NCBI GenBank assembly: GCA_002296965.1
Contig: DBIW01000036.1
Coordinates: forward strand, 1,085 to 65,084
Reading direction: 5' to 3'
DNA from: Treponema sp. UBA792
GTDB taxonomy: Bacteria; Spirochaetota; Spirochaetia; Treponematales; Treponemataceae
Length of the DNA stretch: 64,000 bases
The notes beneath the pieces were generated by a model that was not told where the DNA came from, searched no databases, and saw nothing but the letters and a program-made list of their open reading frames with translations. Both the position numbers and the translations under genes were made by a program. Of the stretch, positions 7,653 through 15,109 are shown one piece after another. How positions within the stretch are numbered: the first letter of the stretch is position 1; each line of letters starts with the position of its first letter.

Positions 7653-8090
7653 ATGATGGAAGATTTTATGAAAAAATTTAAGGAAAATGCGAATCTGATT
7701 TTTTATTTTCTTATGCTGGCGGCTTTCTGTTTTTATTCCTGCGCGTCGAATCCGCAGAAAAATGCTGAAGCGGCGAATATGGTTTCAGTCGTGCTGGAAT
7801 CGAATCCTACGACGGGCTGCTCCTGGAGGTCTGAGATTGCGGACGAGGAAATCGCGCTTCTTGAAAGCGACAGATACGTTCAGGACGAGGCGGAGCCGGG
7901 AATGACAGGCGTCGGCGGCGTTCAGACTCTGACTTTTAAGATTCTAAAGGAAGGAAAAACTGAAATCACTCTTGTCTACGGCCGGCATTGGAAAGGCGGC
8001 GAAATTTACGAAAGACGCACGGTTCTTCTTTTGGCGGACAGAAATCTGAACGGAAAAATCGAAGCCTTGAATTCCGAGATTACGGATTAG
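7653..8090 (+). CDS. Chagasin-like (I42) protease inhibitor lipoprotein
   Basis: A 145-residue exported protein. After a hydrophobic leader, the lipobox FYSC at about residue 30 marks it as a lipoprotein. The mature part has the three loops of chagasin-type cysteine-protease inhibitors: NPTTGCSW (L2 consensus NPTTGY.W), a Gly-rich L4 loop GMTGVGGVQTLTF, and YGRHWKG in place of the usual RPW loop L6. It would bind papain-like proteases at the cell surface or periplasm; no such protease gene is in the window. GGAGAG precedes two adjacent ATGs (7653, 7656), and either could be used. Confidence 0.75.
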   Translation: MMEDFMKKFKENANLIFYFLMLAAFCFYSCASNPQKNAEAANMVSVVLESNPTTGCSWRSEIADEEIALLESDRYVQDEAEPGMTGVGGVQTLTFKILKEGKTEITLVYGRHWKGGEIYERRTVLLLADRNLNGKIEALNSEITD

Positions 8091-8185
8091 GCTGCGGAGC
8101 GGGAGGACTGTCGTTTCAATGATGTTCTCAGCTTGCACCTGATTGCCAGTTCCGCGCCACGGTACAGGAATCTCTGACAACAGGT

Positions 8186-8345
8186 GAGATTATCGGGGCA
8201 AGCCCGATAGTGACAAACTTTTACTGTCATTGCCCGACTTGATTTCAATGTCATTACCGCACTTGATGCTGCGATGTTTGCGTAGCAAACTCGGTCAGGA
8301 ATCTCTAGTTCACGAGAGATTGCCGTGTCAAGCACGGCAATGACA
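8186..8345. repeat. Cluster of short palindromic repeats
   Basis: Most of the 270-base gap between the chagasin-like gene and the SUMF1 gene consists of palindromes of the family seen at 4305 and 5888. They include TATCGGG/CCCGATA (about 8190-8210), two TGTCATT(G/A)CC half-units near 8225 and 8249, an AATCTCT/AGAGATT hairpin (8300-8321), and TTGCCGTG/CACGGCAA followed by TGACA (to 8345). No T-run follows in the useful direction, so these are probably interspersed repeats rather than a simple terminator. Confidence 0.5.
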
Positions 8346-8360
8346 AAGTGCTTCTACCTT

Positions 8361-10490
8361 CTATTGCGCGTTGCGGACAACGCGGAAGCCAGTATTATCG
8401 TTTTGGTTATGCGAGGAGTAATATGACCTATACCAAACCTGACAGGCGGTATCATAATACATTCCCCAAGAGCCACCTCTATTATAATGATAACCATCAT
8501 TGGCGTTTTCTTTCCAATTCCATTCATATACATTGCCGCTCATATCATACAACCCCAAAGTATTTGCTTGTTTTGTCTTTACTTCATGAGTTTTGTTGCC
8601 TGCGTTATCAGAATGCCATGCAACATCATTAGCAGTATCGCTTCCGGCATAAAGATATTGAGTGCCAGTAAGTCCGTTTCCGCCTCGTGCGGCATATTCC
8701 CATTCTGCTTCCGTTGGCAAGCGGTATCCGTCCGCATTAAAATCGCATATTGCAGCATTCCAATCACTGTCTTTTGAAGTCGGCACTGTTCCCCATTCGC
8801 TTGGATTTGTAGAACCCTTTATTGAATAGCAAGGCATATAACCTTCTTTTATAGAACGCTTGTTGCAGTATACAAACGCATCATACATGCTTACTTTGTT
8901 CACCGGATTGTTGCCAGAAACTCCGTCAGTATTTGCCATTTCAGCTGGAAGAGTTCCTAAAGCCTCATACTCCGCCTGTGTAACCTCATGGTTGCATATA
9001 TGAAAGTCATTTATTGTTATGCTTTTTCCTTTAACAAATAATTTACTATCTGCAATCTGCTCTTCTATTGTGGCGCCTTTTACAAACACAAAGTCAGTCC
9101 ATTTTGCGTAGAGGGTAATATCACCGGTCAAACCTTTCGTAATTTCAGTTACTTTCGTTGCAAACGAACTTTCCTTGTACCAGCCGTCGAATACGTAACC
9201 AACTTTTGTTGCTGCTTCCAGCGTTATTGTTTCAGTTTCTACGTTGTAGCTTTCTGGATTTCCGTCTGCGTTTATTCCGCCGTTCAGCTCATAGGTGATT
9301 GTGTAAGTTTCCAAGTTCCACTTTGCGTAAAGTGTAATATCACCGGTCAAACCTTTTGTGATTTCGGTTGCTTTCGTTGCAAATGAAACTTCTTTGTACC
9401 ATCCGTCGAAAATGTAACCGGCTTTTGTTGCTGCCTCCAGTGTTATTGTTTCAGTTTCCACATTATAGCTTTCTGGATTTCCGTCTGCGTTTGTTCCGCC
9501 GTTCAGTTCGTAGGTAATAGTGTAAGTTTCCAAGCTCCACTTTGCATACAACGTAATATTGCCTGCCGAACCTTTTGTGATTTCAGTTACTTTCGTTGCA
9601 AATGAATCTTCTTTATACCAACCGTCGAATACGTAACCAACTTTTGTCGCTGCTTTCAGCGTTATCGTCTCGGTTTCTACGTTGTAGCCGGCAGGATTGT
9701 CGTTTGCCGCGTTTTCCGCATTTTTGTAGGTAATGATGTAATCGCCCTCTTTTACCCACTTCGCGGTGTATTGCGCGTCTTCTGCCGGGAATGTCGCAGG
9801 CAATTCGGGATTCCAAGCAGCAAATGTGTAGCCTGTTTTAGTAGGTGCGCTAATTTTCACATCGGCACCAAATTTTCCGGTTACAGTTTGCGGGTCTGTG
9901 TCGTTGCCGCAGTTCAATGTTAATGTAACCATTTTTCTGTCATAATAAATTTTTACGGTTGTCGAGCCGTCAGCAGCGATTTTTTTCTGAGCGAATTCCT
10001 TTGCAGTGAATCCGGCGGTTTCTTCCGTTTTCGTAGCAGTTTCATCGCCTGTTGTTCCTGTCATAGATTCAGTTTTTGCGAGCGAGTAGCCGTCGTCTGC
10101 AATATTCTGCTGCCAGTGTTCAATTTTGTAGGCAGTTCCGGTTCCTGCCGCCCACTGCGCATAGAGCGTGATGTCGGCGGTCAGCGTGATTTTTGCCTTG
10201 TCGTCATGAGGCGTGCCCTTTCCGTCCGCCGCCGTGTTCCAGCCGGAAAATGTGTAGCCATCTCTGGTGAAGGCGTTCGCTGTAAGGGTGATTTCGCTTC
10301 CCGATTCAGCGGACTGCGCTTTTATCTTGCCGCTTCCGTCGTTCGCATTAAAAGTGATTGTGAATGTTTTCTTCGCAGGTTCGGTGTTGCCGACGTTGAC
10401 CTCAACTGAGCAGCCGGCAAGCGCCGACAATGCCAAAAACAGTACGGTGATTACTTGGGGGGGGGTAAAGAATTTGTTGGTGAATTTCAT
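8361..10490 (-). CDS. InlB-repeat / SUMF1-domain surface lipoprotein
   Basis: A 709-residue lipoprotein. The signal peptide ends in a perfect lipobox (ALAGC, Cys27). Residues about 40-500 are a series of Listeria-Bacteroides (InlB B) repeats, each ending in the hallmark GY.F.GWY...I...LYAKW; the last three are nearly identical 73-residue units. Residues about 505-709 form a SUMF1/FGE-type domain (HEVTQAEYEAL, GYRLPTEAEWEYAARGG, LYDMSGNVYEW, GFRVVRN). The paired active-site cysteines of true formylglycine-generating enzymes are not present, so an adhesive or structural role is more likely than catalysis. The start at 10490 has AGGAGA 5 bases upstream; an upstream in-frame extension lacks a signal peptide and is not used. 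A C9 tract lies in codons 9-12. Confidence 0.85.
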   Translation of the reverse strand: MKFTNKFFTPPQVITVLFLALSALAGCSVEVNVGNTEPAKKTFTITFNANDGSGKIKAQSAESGSEITLTANAFTRDGYTFSGWNTAADGKGTPHDDKAKITLTADITLYAQWAAGTGTAYKIEHWQQNIADDGYSLAKTESMTGTTGDETATKTEETAGFTAKEFAQKKIAADGSTTVKIYYDRKMVTLTLNCGNDTDPQTVTGKFGADVKISAPTKTGYTFAAWNPELPATFPAEDAQYTAKWVKEGDYIITYKNAENAANDNPAGYNVETETITLKAATKVGYVFDGWYKEDSFATKVTEITKGSAGNITLYAKWSLETYTITYELNGGTNADGNPESYNVETETITLEAATKAGYIFDGWYKEVSFATKATEITKGLTGDITLYAKWNLETYTITYELNGGINADGNPESYNVETETITLEAATKVGYVFDGWYKESSFATKVTEITKGLTGDITLYAKWTDFVFVKGATIEEQIADSKLFVKGKSITINDFHICNHEVTQAEYEALGTLPAEMANTDGVSGNNPVNKVSMYDAFVYCNKRSIKEGYMPCYSIKGSTNPSEWGTVPTSKDSDWNAAICDFNADGYRLPTEAEWEYAARGGNGLTGTQYLYAGSDTANDVAWHSDNAGNKTHEVKTKQANTLGLYDMSGNVYEWNWKENANDGYHYNRGGSWGMYYDTACQVWYRSYYSSHNQNDNTGFRVVRNAQ
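9099..9757 (-). repeat. Three tandem ~219-bp repeats coding 73-residue InlB-type units
   Basis: The YAKW codons recur near 9099, 9318 and 9537, with a partial unit up to about 9757. The period is 219 bases, in frame. The units differ at only a few positions (for example LETYTITYELNGGT against ...NGGI), so recombination between them could change the number of repeats without breaking the frame. Confidence 0.8.
10457..10465 (-). repeat. C9 homopolymer in the signal-peptide codons (possible phase-variation tract)
   Basis: Nine consecutive G on the + strand, read as ACC CCC CCC CAA in codons 9-12 of the SUMF1 lipoprotein. With nine bases the frame is open. Loss or gain of one base would shift the frame within the signal peptide. 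Interspersed runs this long are rare in the rest of the window. Confidence 0.7.
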
Positions 10491-10707
10491 CTCTTTCTCC
10501 TGTAAAAAATAATATTCTAAAGTATCATGTTTATAATATTGTTTTTTGCATTGTTTCGCAACGCAAGTGAGAGGCAGCAGTAGGTAAAGGAAATTCCAGA
10601 AATTGCGATGCGGGTGTGCAAAAGTCCTGCCGGCCTGATTTGTCCCGCAGATATCGAGGCGCCGGGCTGAGGCTCCTTTCTTTTGAGAAATTCCGCAGCC
10701 CGGATTC

Positions 10708-11292
10708 CTATTTCCTGAAAAAATGGAAATCACAGCAGTCGCCGCCATAACCGAGGGTCTTTGTGCGCCTGAATCCCATTTTCTTAAGTCCGCCGTAAGT
10801 GATGTCGTCAACATCGCAGAACAGCCGGCAAAGGTCAGGGCAGCCGTTTTCAATGCAGGCCGTTCGCCAAAGGCATTTTGTTATGTCCGCGGCAAAGAAG
10901 TCATCGCCGTATTTCTGCCTGCTTTCCCAAAGGTCGCTCGTGCGCATGATTTTAAGGAAAACTCTTCTGTAAATCGCGAAAAATCCCGGCACGGCTTCCA
11001 TTCTGGCCGTGAATGAATGTTTCTGTGCCGCTACCTTTAGGTTCATGTATTTCCTTGTATGCGTATATGCGTCATCTTCAGAGAATCCGCCTTCCGACAG
11101 GGCCTTGAACAGCGCGATCCGCGGAAGAATGGTCTGGACAAGAGTCTTCATCTGATTCCCGGACTTTCCCTTTGTGTCGGAAATCATTCTGACGAGTTTT
11201 TCCGACTGCCGCTCAAACAGTTCGCAGCCTCTGCCGCTTCCGAATTCTTGTGCCAAAAAAGCCTTTATCTGTTTCTGCTGTCTTATTTTCAT
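10708..11292 (-). CDS. L-2-amino-thiazoline-4-carboxylate hydrolase-like family protein
   Basis: A 194-residue soluble protein that I match to the ATC-hydrolase-like family (PF14196 type). The signature is in the C-terminal third: NGCPDLCRLFCDVDD, then GLKKMGFRRTKTLGYGG and CCDFHFFRK, i.e. CP..C..D followed by T...G...CDF. Named members hydrolyse 2-amino-thiazoline-4-carboxylate on the way to cysteine, but most are uncharacterised. AGGAGG lies about 10 bases before the ATG at 11292, which I prefer to an upstream in-frame ATG. Codon use is intermediate between the GAA-rich left part and the GAG-rich right part. Confidence 0.65.
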   Translation of the reverse strand: MKIRQQKQIKAFLAQEFGSGRGCELFERQSEKLVRMISDTKGKSGNQMKTLVQTILPRIALFKALSEGGFSEDDAYTHTRKYMNLKVAAQKHSFTARMEAVPGFFAIYRRVFLKIMRTSDLWESRQKYGDDFFAADITKCLWRTACIENGCPDLCRLFCDVDDITYGGLKKMGFRRTKTLGYGGDCCDFHFFRK

Positions 11293-11398
11293 GAAAAACG
11301 AGCCTCCTTGTGTCGTGACCTCCGGCTCCGGACTTGCGGAACTGGCGCAGACATTCATCTTACGAAGTATAGCACATTTCTCCGGAAAAAGTTAGTTC

Positions 11399-11427
11399 TT
11401 GCTAACATTTTTGTGTTCTGGTATTCT
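11399..11427 (+). promoter_or_regulatory. Putative promoter of the BAAT-like hydrolase gene
   Basis: TTGCTA (11399-11404), 17 bases, TATTCT (11422-11427), each matching consensus at four of six positions. A GTTAG-N6-CTAAC inverted repeat at 11391-11406 overlaps the -35 and might be an operator. Confidence 0.35.
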
Positions 11428-11498
11428 TTGGCCTAGCTGTGTCCGGCCGCATGGCGGTCTGCATGATTTTCCGGCGCGCCGGTTCAGAGGAGGAACAG

Positions 11499-12428
11499 AT
11501 GAGGCACATTCATTTTGATACGGAGAAGGACGGATTTTACGGAGCGTACTGGAGCTGCGGTGATGCCGCGGACTGTGCGGTGATAACGATGGTCGGCGAC
11601 GATCCGGAGGACCGCATGGCAAGGTCGGCGGCGAAGTGGCTGATCGGAAACGGCGTGAACGTGCTGACTATGTCGCCGGGAAAAAAGGACTACAGCCATC
11701 ACAACTATCCGGTGGAAAGGGTGGAGGCGGCGGCCGCCTGGCTCAAGGCTCACGGAAACAGGAAGGTCGGCATTGCGGGAGCCTCGACGACAGGAACGCT
11801 CGCGCTGGTCGCGGCGTCATATTTTCCGGAAATCACGCTGACCGTCGCAATGACTCCGAGCGATTTTGTCTGGCAGGGGTTCATTCAGGGCAAAAAGGAC
11901 GGCTGCGGAGAATGGCCGGTCGAGGGGGAGTCGCTTTTCTCCTACAGGGGAAAGCCGCTTCCGTACATGCCGTTCTGCTACGGTCATCCTGAATACTGGA
12001 AAAAGATGAAGGCGGACGCCAAGCTCGGCGGAGACATAATCGCATCGCGCGGCGTTTTTGACGATTCGGAGAAGGCGCATCCGCTTACGGAGGAGGAGAT
12101 GATAAAAGTGGAGAATATCCGCGGAAAGCTTCTTCTGATCGGCGCCGAGGATGATGTGCTTTGGGACACCGCAAGGTATATCCGCAGAATGGAGGCGCGG
12201 CTTGCGCAGAAGGCTCATTCATGCGAGGTTGAGGCGGCGGTCTATGTGCACGGCACTCATTTTGTGTTCCCGGAAGGTATGCTGAGGATAATGCTGCCGG
12301 CCGGCTCCGGACTTTTCATGAGGATGGCGTTCCGCGCGGCAAGGGAATTTCCGAAGGAGTGCAGGCGGACGAGGATTGACATCGGGCGGCGGATGGTTCA
12401 GGCGATTGGAGACTGGAAGAACAGCTGA
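11499..12428 (+). CDS. Alpha/beta hydrolase, BAAT C-terminal-like acyl-CoA thioesterase
   Basis: A 309-residue soluble alpha/beta hydrolase. The core resembles the BAAT (bile-acid CoA:amino acid N-acyltransferase) C-terminal domain: VGIAGASTTGTLALVAASYFP contains the nucleophile elbow with Ser (GASTTG), KLLLIGAEDDVLWDT supplies the acid, and YVHGTHFVFP the His. It is likely an esterase or thioesterase; the substrate is unknown. GGAGGAAC precedes the ATG at 11499; in-frame ATGs further up (11451, 11463) lack such a site. The gene converges on the GH43 gene on the other strand across an inverted-repeat region. It might act in de-esterifying plant polysaccharides, but that is only from context. 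Confidence 0.7.
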   Translation: MRHIHFDTEKDGFYGAYWSCGDAADCAVITMVGDDPEDRMARSAAKWLIGNGVNVLTMSPGKKDYSHHNYPVERVEAAAAWLKAHGNRKVGIAGASTTGTLALVAASYFPEITLTVAMTPSDFVWQGFIQGKKDGCGEWPVEGESLFSYRGKPLPYMPFCYGHPEYWKKMKADAKLGGDIIASRGVFDDSEKAHPLTEEEMIKVENIRGKLLLIGAEDDVLWDTARYIRRMEARLAQKAHSCEVEAAVYVHGTHFVFPEGMLRIMLPAGSGLFMRMAFRAAREFPKECRRTRIDIGRRMVQAIGDWKNS

Positions 12429-12476
12429 CGGGCGGAGAGGCGGCGGTTTGCGTGTCGGCTTTTGTTTCCCGCTTCT

Positions 12477-12538
12477 CCGCTCCCATAAAAAGTCAGATCG
12501 GAGATAGATACTTTGCCATTGGCTTTTTATGGGAGCGG
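12477..12538. repeat. Perfect 16-bp inverted repeat between convergent genes
   Basis: CCGCTCCCATAAAAAG at 12477-12492 is repeated exactly as its complement at 12523-12538, 30 bases apart. The right arm covers the stop and last codons of the GH43 gene ending at 12527. A further GGAGAGGCG/CGCTTCTCC pairing flanks the left side. It may be a bidirectional terminator-like cruciform, or the ends of a tiny mobile element. Confidence 0.6.
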
Positions 12539-13453
12539 TATGCTGTCGCATCTTGCGGCCTTGCTGATTGAGCCGTCATCATTATAGTTTAATTCCGTCA
12601 CGCATACCGAGCGGTGGAACAGGCTTCCTCCGGGCAGCTGGTCTGTATGGTAGAAAAGGTATGAGCGTCCCCTGAATTCGGCGATTCCCGGATGGTTTGT
12701 AAAGCACGGGCTTTCGTCCATGATGATTCCGCCGTAACGCCATGGACCGGTCGGTGACTTTGATGTTGAGTAGGCCAGATGCTCGTTGTGTTTTCCGCCT
12801 TCAGCAAAGGCCGCGAACACCATATAGTAAAGGTCTCCGTGCCTGTAGAACCATGGTCCCTCGCCATAGGATGTTCCGGTTTCGTGGCCGCCCTTTGCGA
12901 ATGCCTCTTCGGTCATAGGAATTCTTCTTACCCCCGCGCTCTTGTCGTAGGAGACCATGTCCCTGTTCAGAAGCACGTACCGCAGCTCCGGGTTTCCGAA
13001 ATAAAGATATGCCTGGCCGTCCCTGTCAATGAATACGGTCGGGTCGATGTCATTCCAGTCGCCCTCGTCAACAAGCGGTCCGCCTGTATTTATGAATGGT
13101 CCGGCCGGGTTGTCGGCGGTACCGACCGCGATGGCCATTCCGCCTCCTTTTTTCTGTACAGGGCAGTAGAGGTAGAATTTTCCGTTCCTTGCGATGCACT
13201 GCGGCGCCCAGGCCCTGTCTTCCGCCCATTCTATGTCGTCAAGCGAGAATATCATGCCGTGATCGGTCCAGTTCTCCATATCCTTTGTGGAGAAACACCG
13301 CCAGTCACGCATCGTATAGAAATTATTTACAAGCCTGTCCTCGTCATGTGTGGTGTACAGATAAAGCGTGTCGCCGTAAACCATAGGGGCCGGATCCGCT
13401 GTATAGATTGATTTGCATATCGGATTTGTATGGGTTCTGAAACTTTTTGACAT
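12527..13453 (-). CDS. Glycoside hydrolase family 43 protein (cytoplasmic)
   Basis: A 308-residue five-bladed beta-propeller glycosidase, probably acting on arabinose- or xylose-containing oligosaccharides. The GH43 triad is visible: general base Asp20 in YTADPAP, pKa-modulating Asp137 in NDIDPTVF, and general acid Glu198 in GEGPWFY. There is no signal peptide, so it acts inside the cell. GGAGG lies 7 bases before the chosen ATG (13453); an in-frame ATG at 13459 is too close to that site. It diverges from the two-gene GH43 operon at 13594. An extended -10 (TGATATAGT) is visible upstream. Exact GH43 subfamily not determined. Confidence 0.88.
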   Translation of the reverse strand: MSKSFRTHTNPICKSIYTADPAPMVYGDTLYLYTTHDEDRLVNNFYTMRDWRCFSTKDMENWTDHGMIFSLDDIEWAEDRAWAPQCIARNGKFYLYCPVQKKGGGMAIAVGTADNPAGPFINTGGPLVDEGDWNDIDPTVFIDRDGQAYLYFGNPELRYVLLNRDMVSYDKSAGVRRIPMTEEAFAKGGHETGTSYGEGPWFYRHGDLYYMVFAAFAEGGKHNEHLAYSTSKSPTGPWRYGGIIMDESPCFTNHPGIAEFRGRSYLFYHTDQLPGGSLFHRSVCVTELNYNDDGSISKAARCDSIPLP

Positions 13454-13559
13454 AGTCATTCCTCCTTTTGTGCTCATGTCGCATACTATATCACCATGAG
13501 CCTGTTTTGTTGTTCAGAAAAATTCCCGAATTTCCATGGTTTTAGGTCAAATTTTCACA

Positions 13560-13587
13560 TTGAAAAAACGGCCGCACGCTGTATACT
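13560..13587 (+). promoter_or_regulatory. Promoter of the GH43 operon, leaderless type
   Basis: TTGAAA (13560-13565), 16 bases, TATACT (13582-13587). Only six bases (TGACTC) separate the -10 from the ATG at 13594, so transcription should begin at or next to the start codon. Confidence 0.6.
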
Positions 13588-13593
13588 TGACTC

Positions 13594-15102
13594 ATGAAGT
13601 TAATCGTTTTATCAGGCGCGCTGGCGGGACTGCTCGTCCTTTCGTCATGCGCCGGAACAAATTCACTTAAGGAAAAAGAAAAGATGGGAAAAATTGCACC
13701 GAGCAGGGACATTTTCAAGCCGCTGCAGAACGCGAATCCGATTTCGCCCGCGGTTTTCTGCGCCGATCCTACCGCCGTAGAATATGAGGGAAGGCTTTAC
13801 GTCTACGGAACGAACGACCACCAGCAGTACGAGGCTGTCGGAAAATCCGGAAAGAACACTTACGAGAAGATAAAGTCGCTTGTATGTTTTTCCACGGACG
13901 ACATGGTGAACTGGACTTACCACGGAAGAATTGAGACCGGAAAAATCGCGCCCTGGATTATCGCTTCCTGGGCGCCGTCGGTGACCTCGCGCATTGAGGC
14001 GGACGGGCTTACGCATTTCTACCTGTATTTTTCAAACAGCGGAGCTGGAGTCGGCGTTCTTACAGCGACAAGTCCGCTCGGCCCCTGGAGCGACCCTCTC
14101 AAGAAGCCCCTGATTTCCGGAAGGACGGAAGGGCTCGGAGACTGTCCGGCCCCCTTTGACCCCGGAGTCTGCATTGACGGAGACGGAAACGGCTGGCTTG
14201 CGTTCGGTGGCTGCGGCAAGTCTTCCAGCGGAACCGACCTGTGGCCTGGAAGCGCCAGAATCGTAAGGCTCGGAGACGACATGATTTCCCTTGCCGGCGG
14301 AATAAAGGTCATGCCGTCGCCTTACTTCTTTGAGGCGAGCGAGCTGAATTTCATAAACGGAACGTTCGTTTACACTTTCAACAACAGCTGGGACGCGCGC
14401 GCCGAATGGCCGTCCCTGTTCTCCGGAACTCCCAAGCCCGCGCAGTGCTCCATGTCATACATGACAAGCACGACGCCGCTTGACATGAATTCCTGGAAGT
14501 ACCGCGGACACTATTTTCTGAATCCTGGCGAGGCCGGAATGAGCTACAGCAACAACCATACGCATTTCACAAAATTCAAGGGGCAGTATTACATCCTTTA
14601 CCATGCGCTGATTCTTCAGGACAAGCTGGGAACGGACGGCGGATTCCGCAGCCTCTGCGCAGACACCCTTGACTTTGACGAGGATACGCTGACGATAAAG
14701 ACGCGGGGCGGAACAAGGGAGGGCGTAAAGCAGGCCGGGGATTTCTGTCCCTACAGGAATGTTCCGGGATCAACGGTGTCCACGTCGGCCGGAATATCGT
14801 TCAGCTATGACAGGGACGGAAACGCGACAGCAAGAAGCGCGGAAAGCGGAGCATGGATCGCGGTCACCGGCGTGGATTTCGGAAGCGGGGCGGGGGAATT
14901 CTCCTTTGCCGCGGAAGGAAGCGGAAAGCTGGAGCTGCGGCTTGACAGGCTGTCCGCAGACGCGTCGTCCGTCGCGGAGCTTGGCTCGGACGGAAGGACA
15001 GTAGTTCCGTCCGGGGAATTTTCCGGCGTGCATAATCTTTTCATCCTTTTTTCCGATGCGGACATCTCGCTGGTTGAATGGAAATTTACGGAGAAGAAGT
15101 GA
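13594..15102 (+). CDS. GH43 family lipoprotein with C-terminal CBM6-like domain
   Basis: A 502-residue lipoprotein: lipobox LSSC at Cys19, so surface or periplasmic. The GH43 propeller spans about residues 45-375, with the base Asp in FCADPTAV, the Asp in PFDPGVCIDGDG and the acid Glu in FFEASELNF. The last 100 residues (GAWIAVTGVDFGSG..., LELRLD, ...HNLFILFSDADISLVEWKF) look like a CBM6-type carbohydrate-binding domain as found in arabinoxylan-acting enzymes. It is expected to cut arabinosyl or xylosyl bonds outside the cytoplasm. The start has no Shine-Dalgarno and directly follows a promoter. The next GH43 gene starts 7 bases after its stop, forming an operon. Confidence 0.88.
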   Translation: MKLIVLSGALAGLLVLSSCAGTNSLKEKEKMGKIAPSRDIFKPLQNANPISPAVFCADPTAVEYEGRLYVYGTNDHQQYEAVGKSGKNTYEKIKSLVCFSTDDMVNWTYHGRIETGKIAPWIIASWAPSVTSRIEADGLTHFYLYFSNSGAGVGVLTATSPLGPWSDPLKKPLISGRTEGLGDCPAPFDPGVCIDGDGNGWLAFGGCGKSSSGTDLWPGSARIVRLGDDMISLAGGIKVMPSPYFFEASELNFINGTFVYTFNNSWDARAEWPSLFSGTPKPAQCSMSYMTSTTPLDMNSWKYRGHYFLNPGEAGMSYSNNHTHFTKFKGQYYILYHALILQDKLGTDGGFRSLCADTLDFDEDTLTIKTRGGTREGVKQAGDFCPYRNVPGSTVSTSAGISFSYDRDGNATARSAESGAWIAVTGVDFGSGAGEFSFAAEGSGKLELRLDRLSADASSVAELGSDGRTVVPSGEFSGVHNLFILFSDADISLVEWKFTEKK

Positions 15103-15109
15103 GGTCTAT

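Noticed and set aside
9099..9757. Regularly spaced repeats as a CRISPR array
   Set aside because: The 219-base period is a coding repeat of InlB-type units, not short repeats with unique spacers, and no cas genes are present.
10491..10853. Upstream in-frame extension of the SUMF1 lipoprotein to 10853
   Set aside because: The extension lacks a ribosome site and would hide the perfect lipoprotein signal peptide that begins at 10490 behind AGGAGA.
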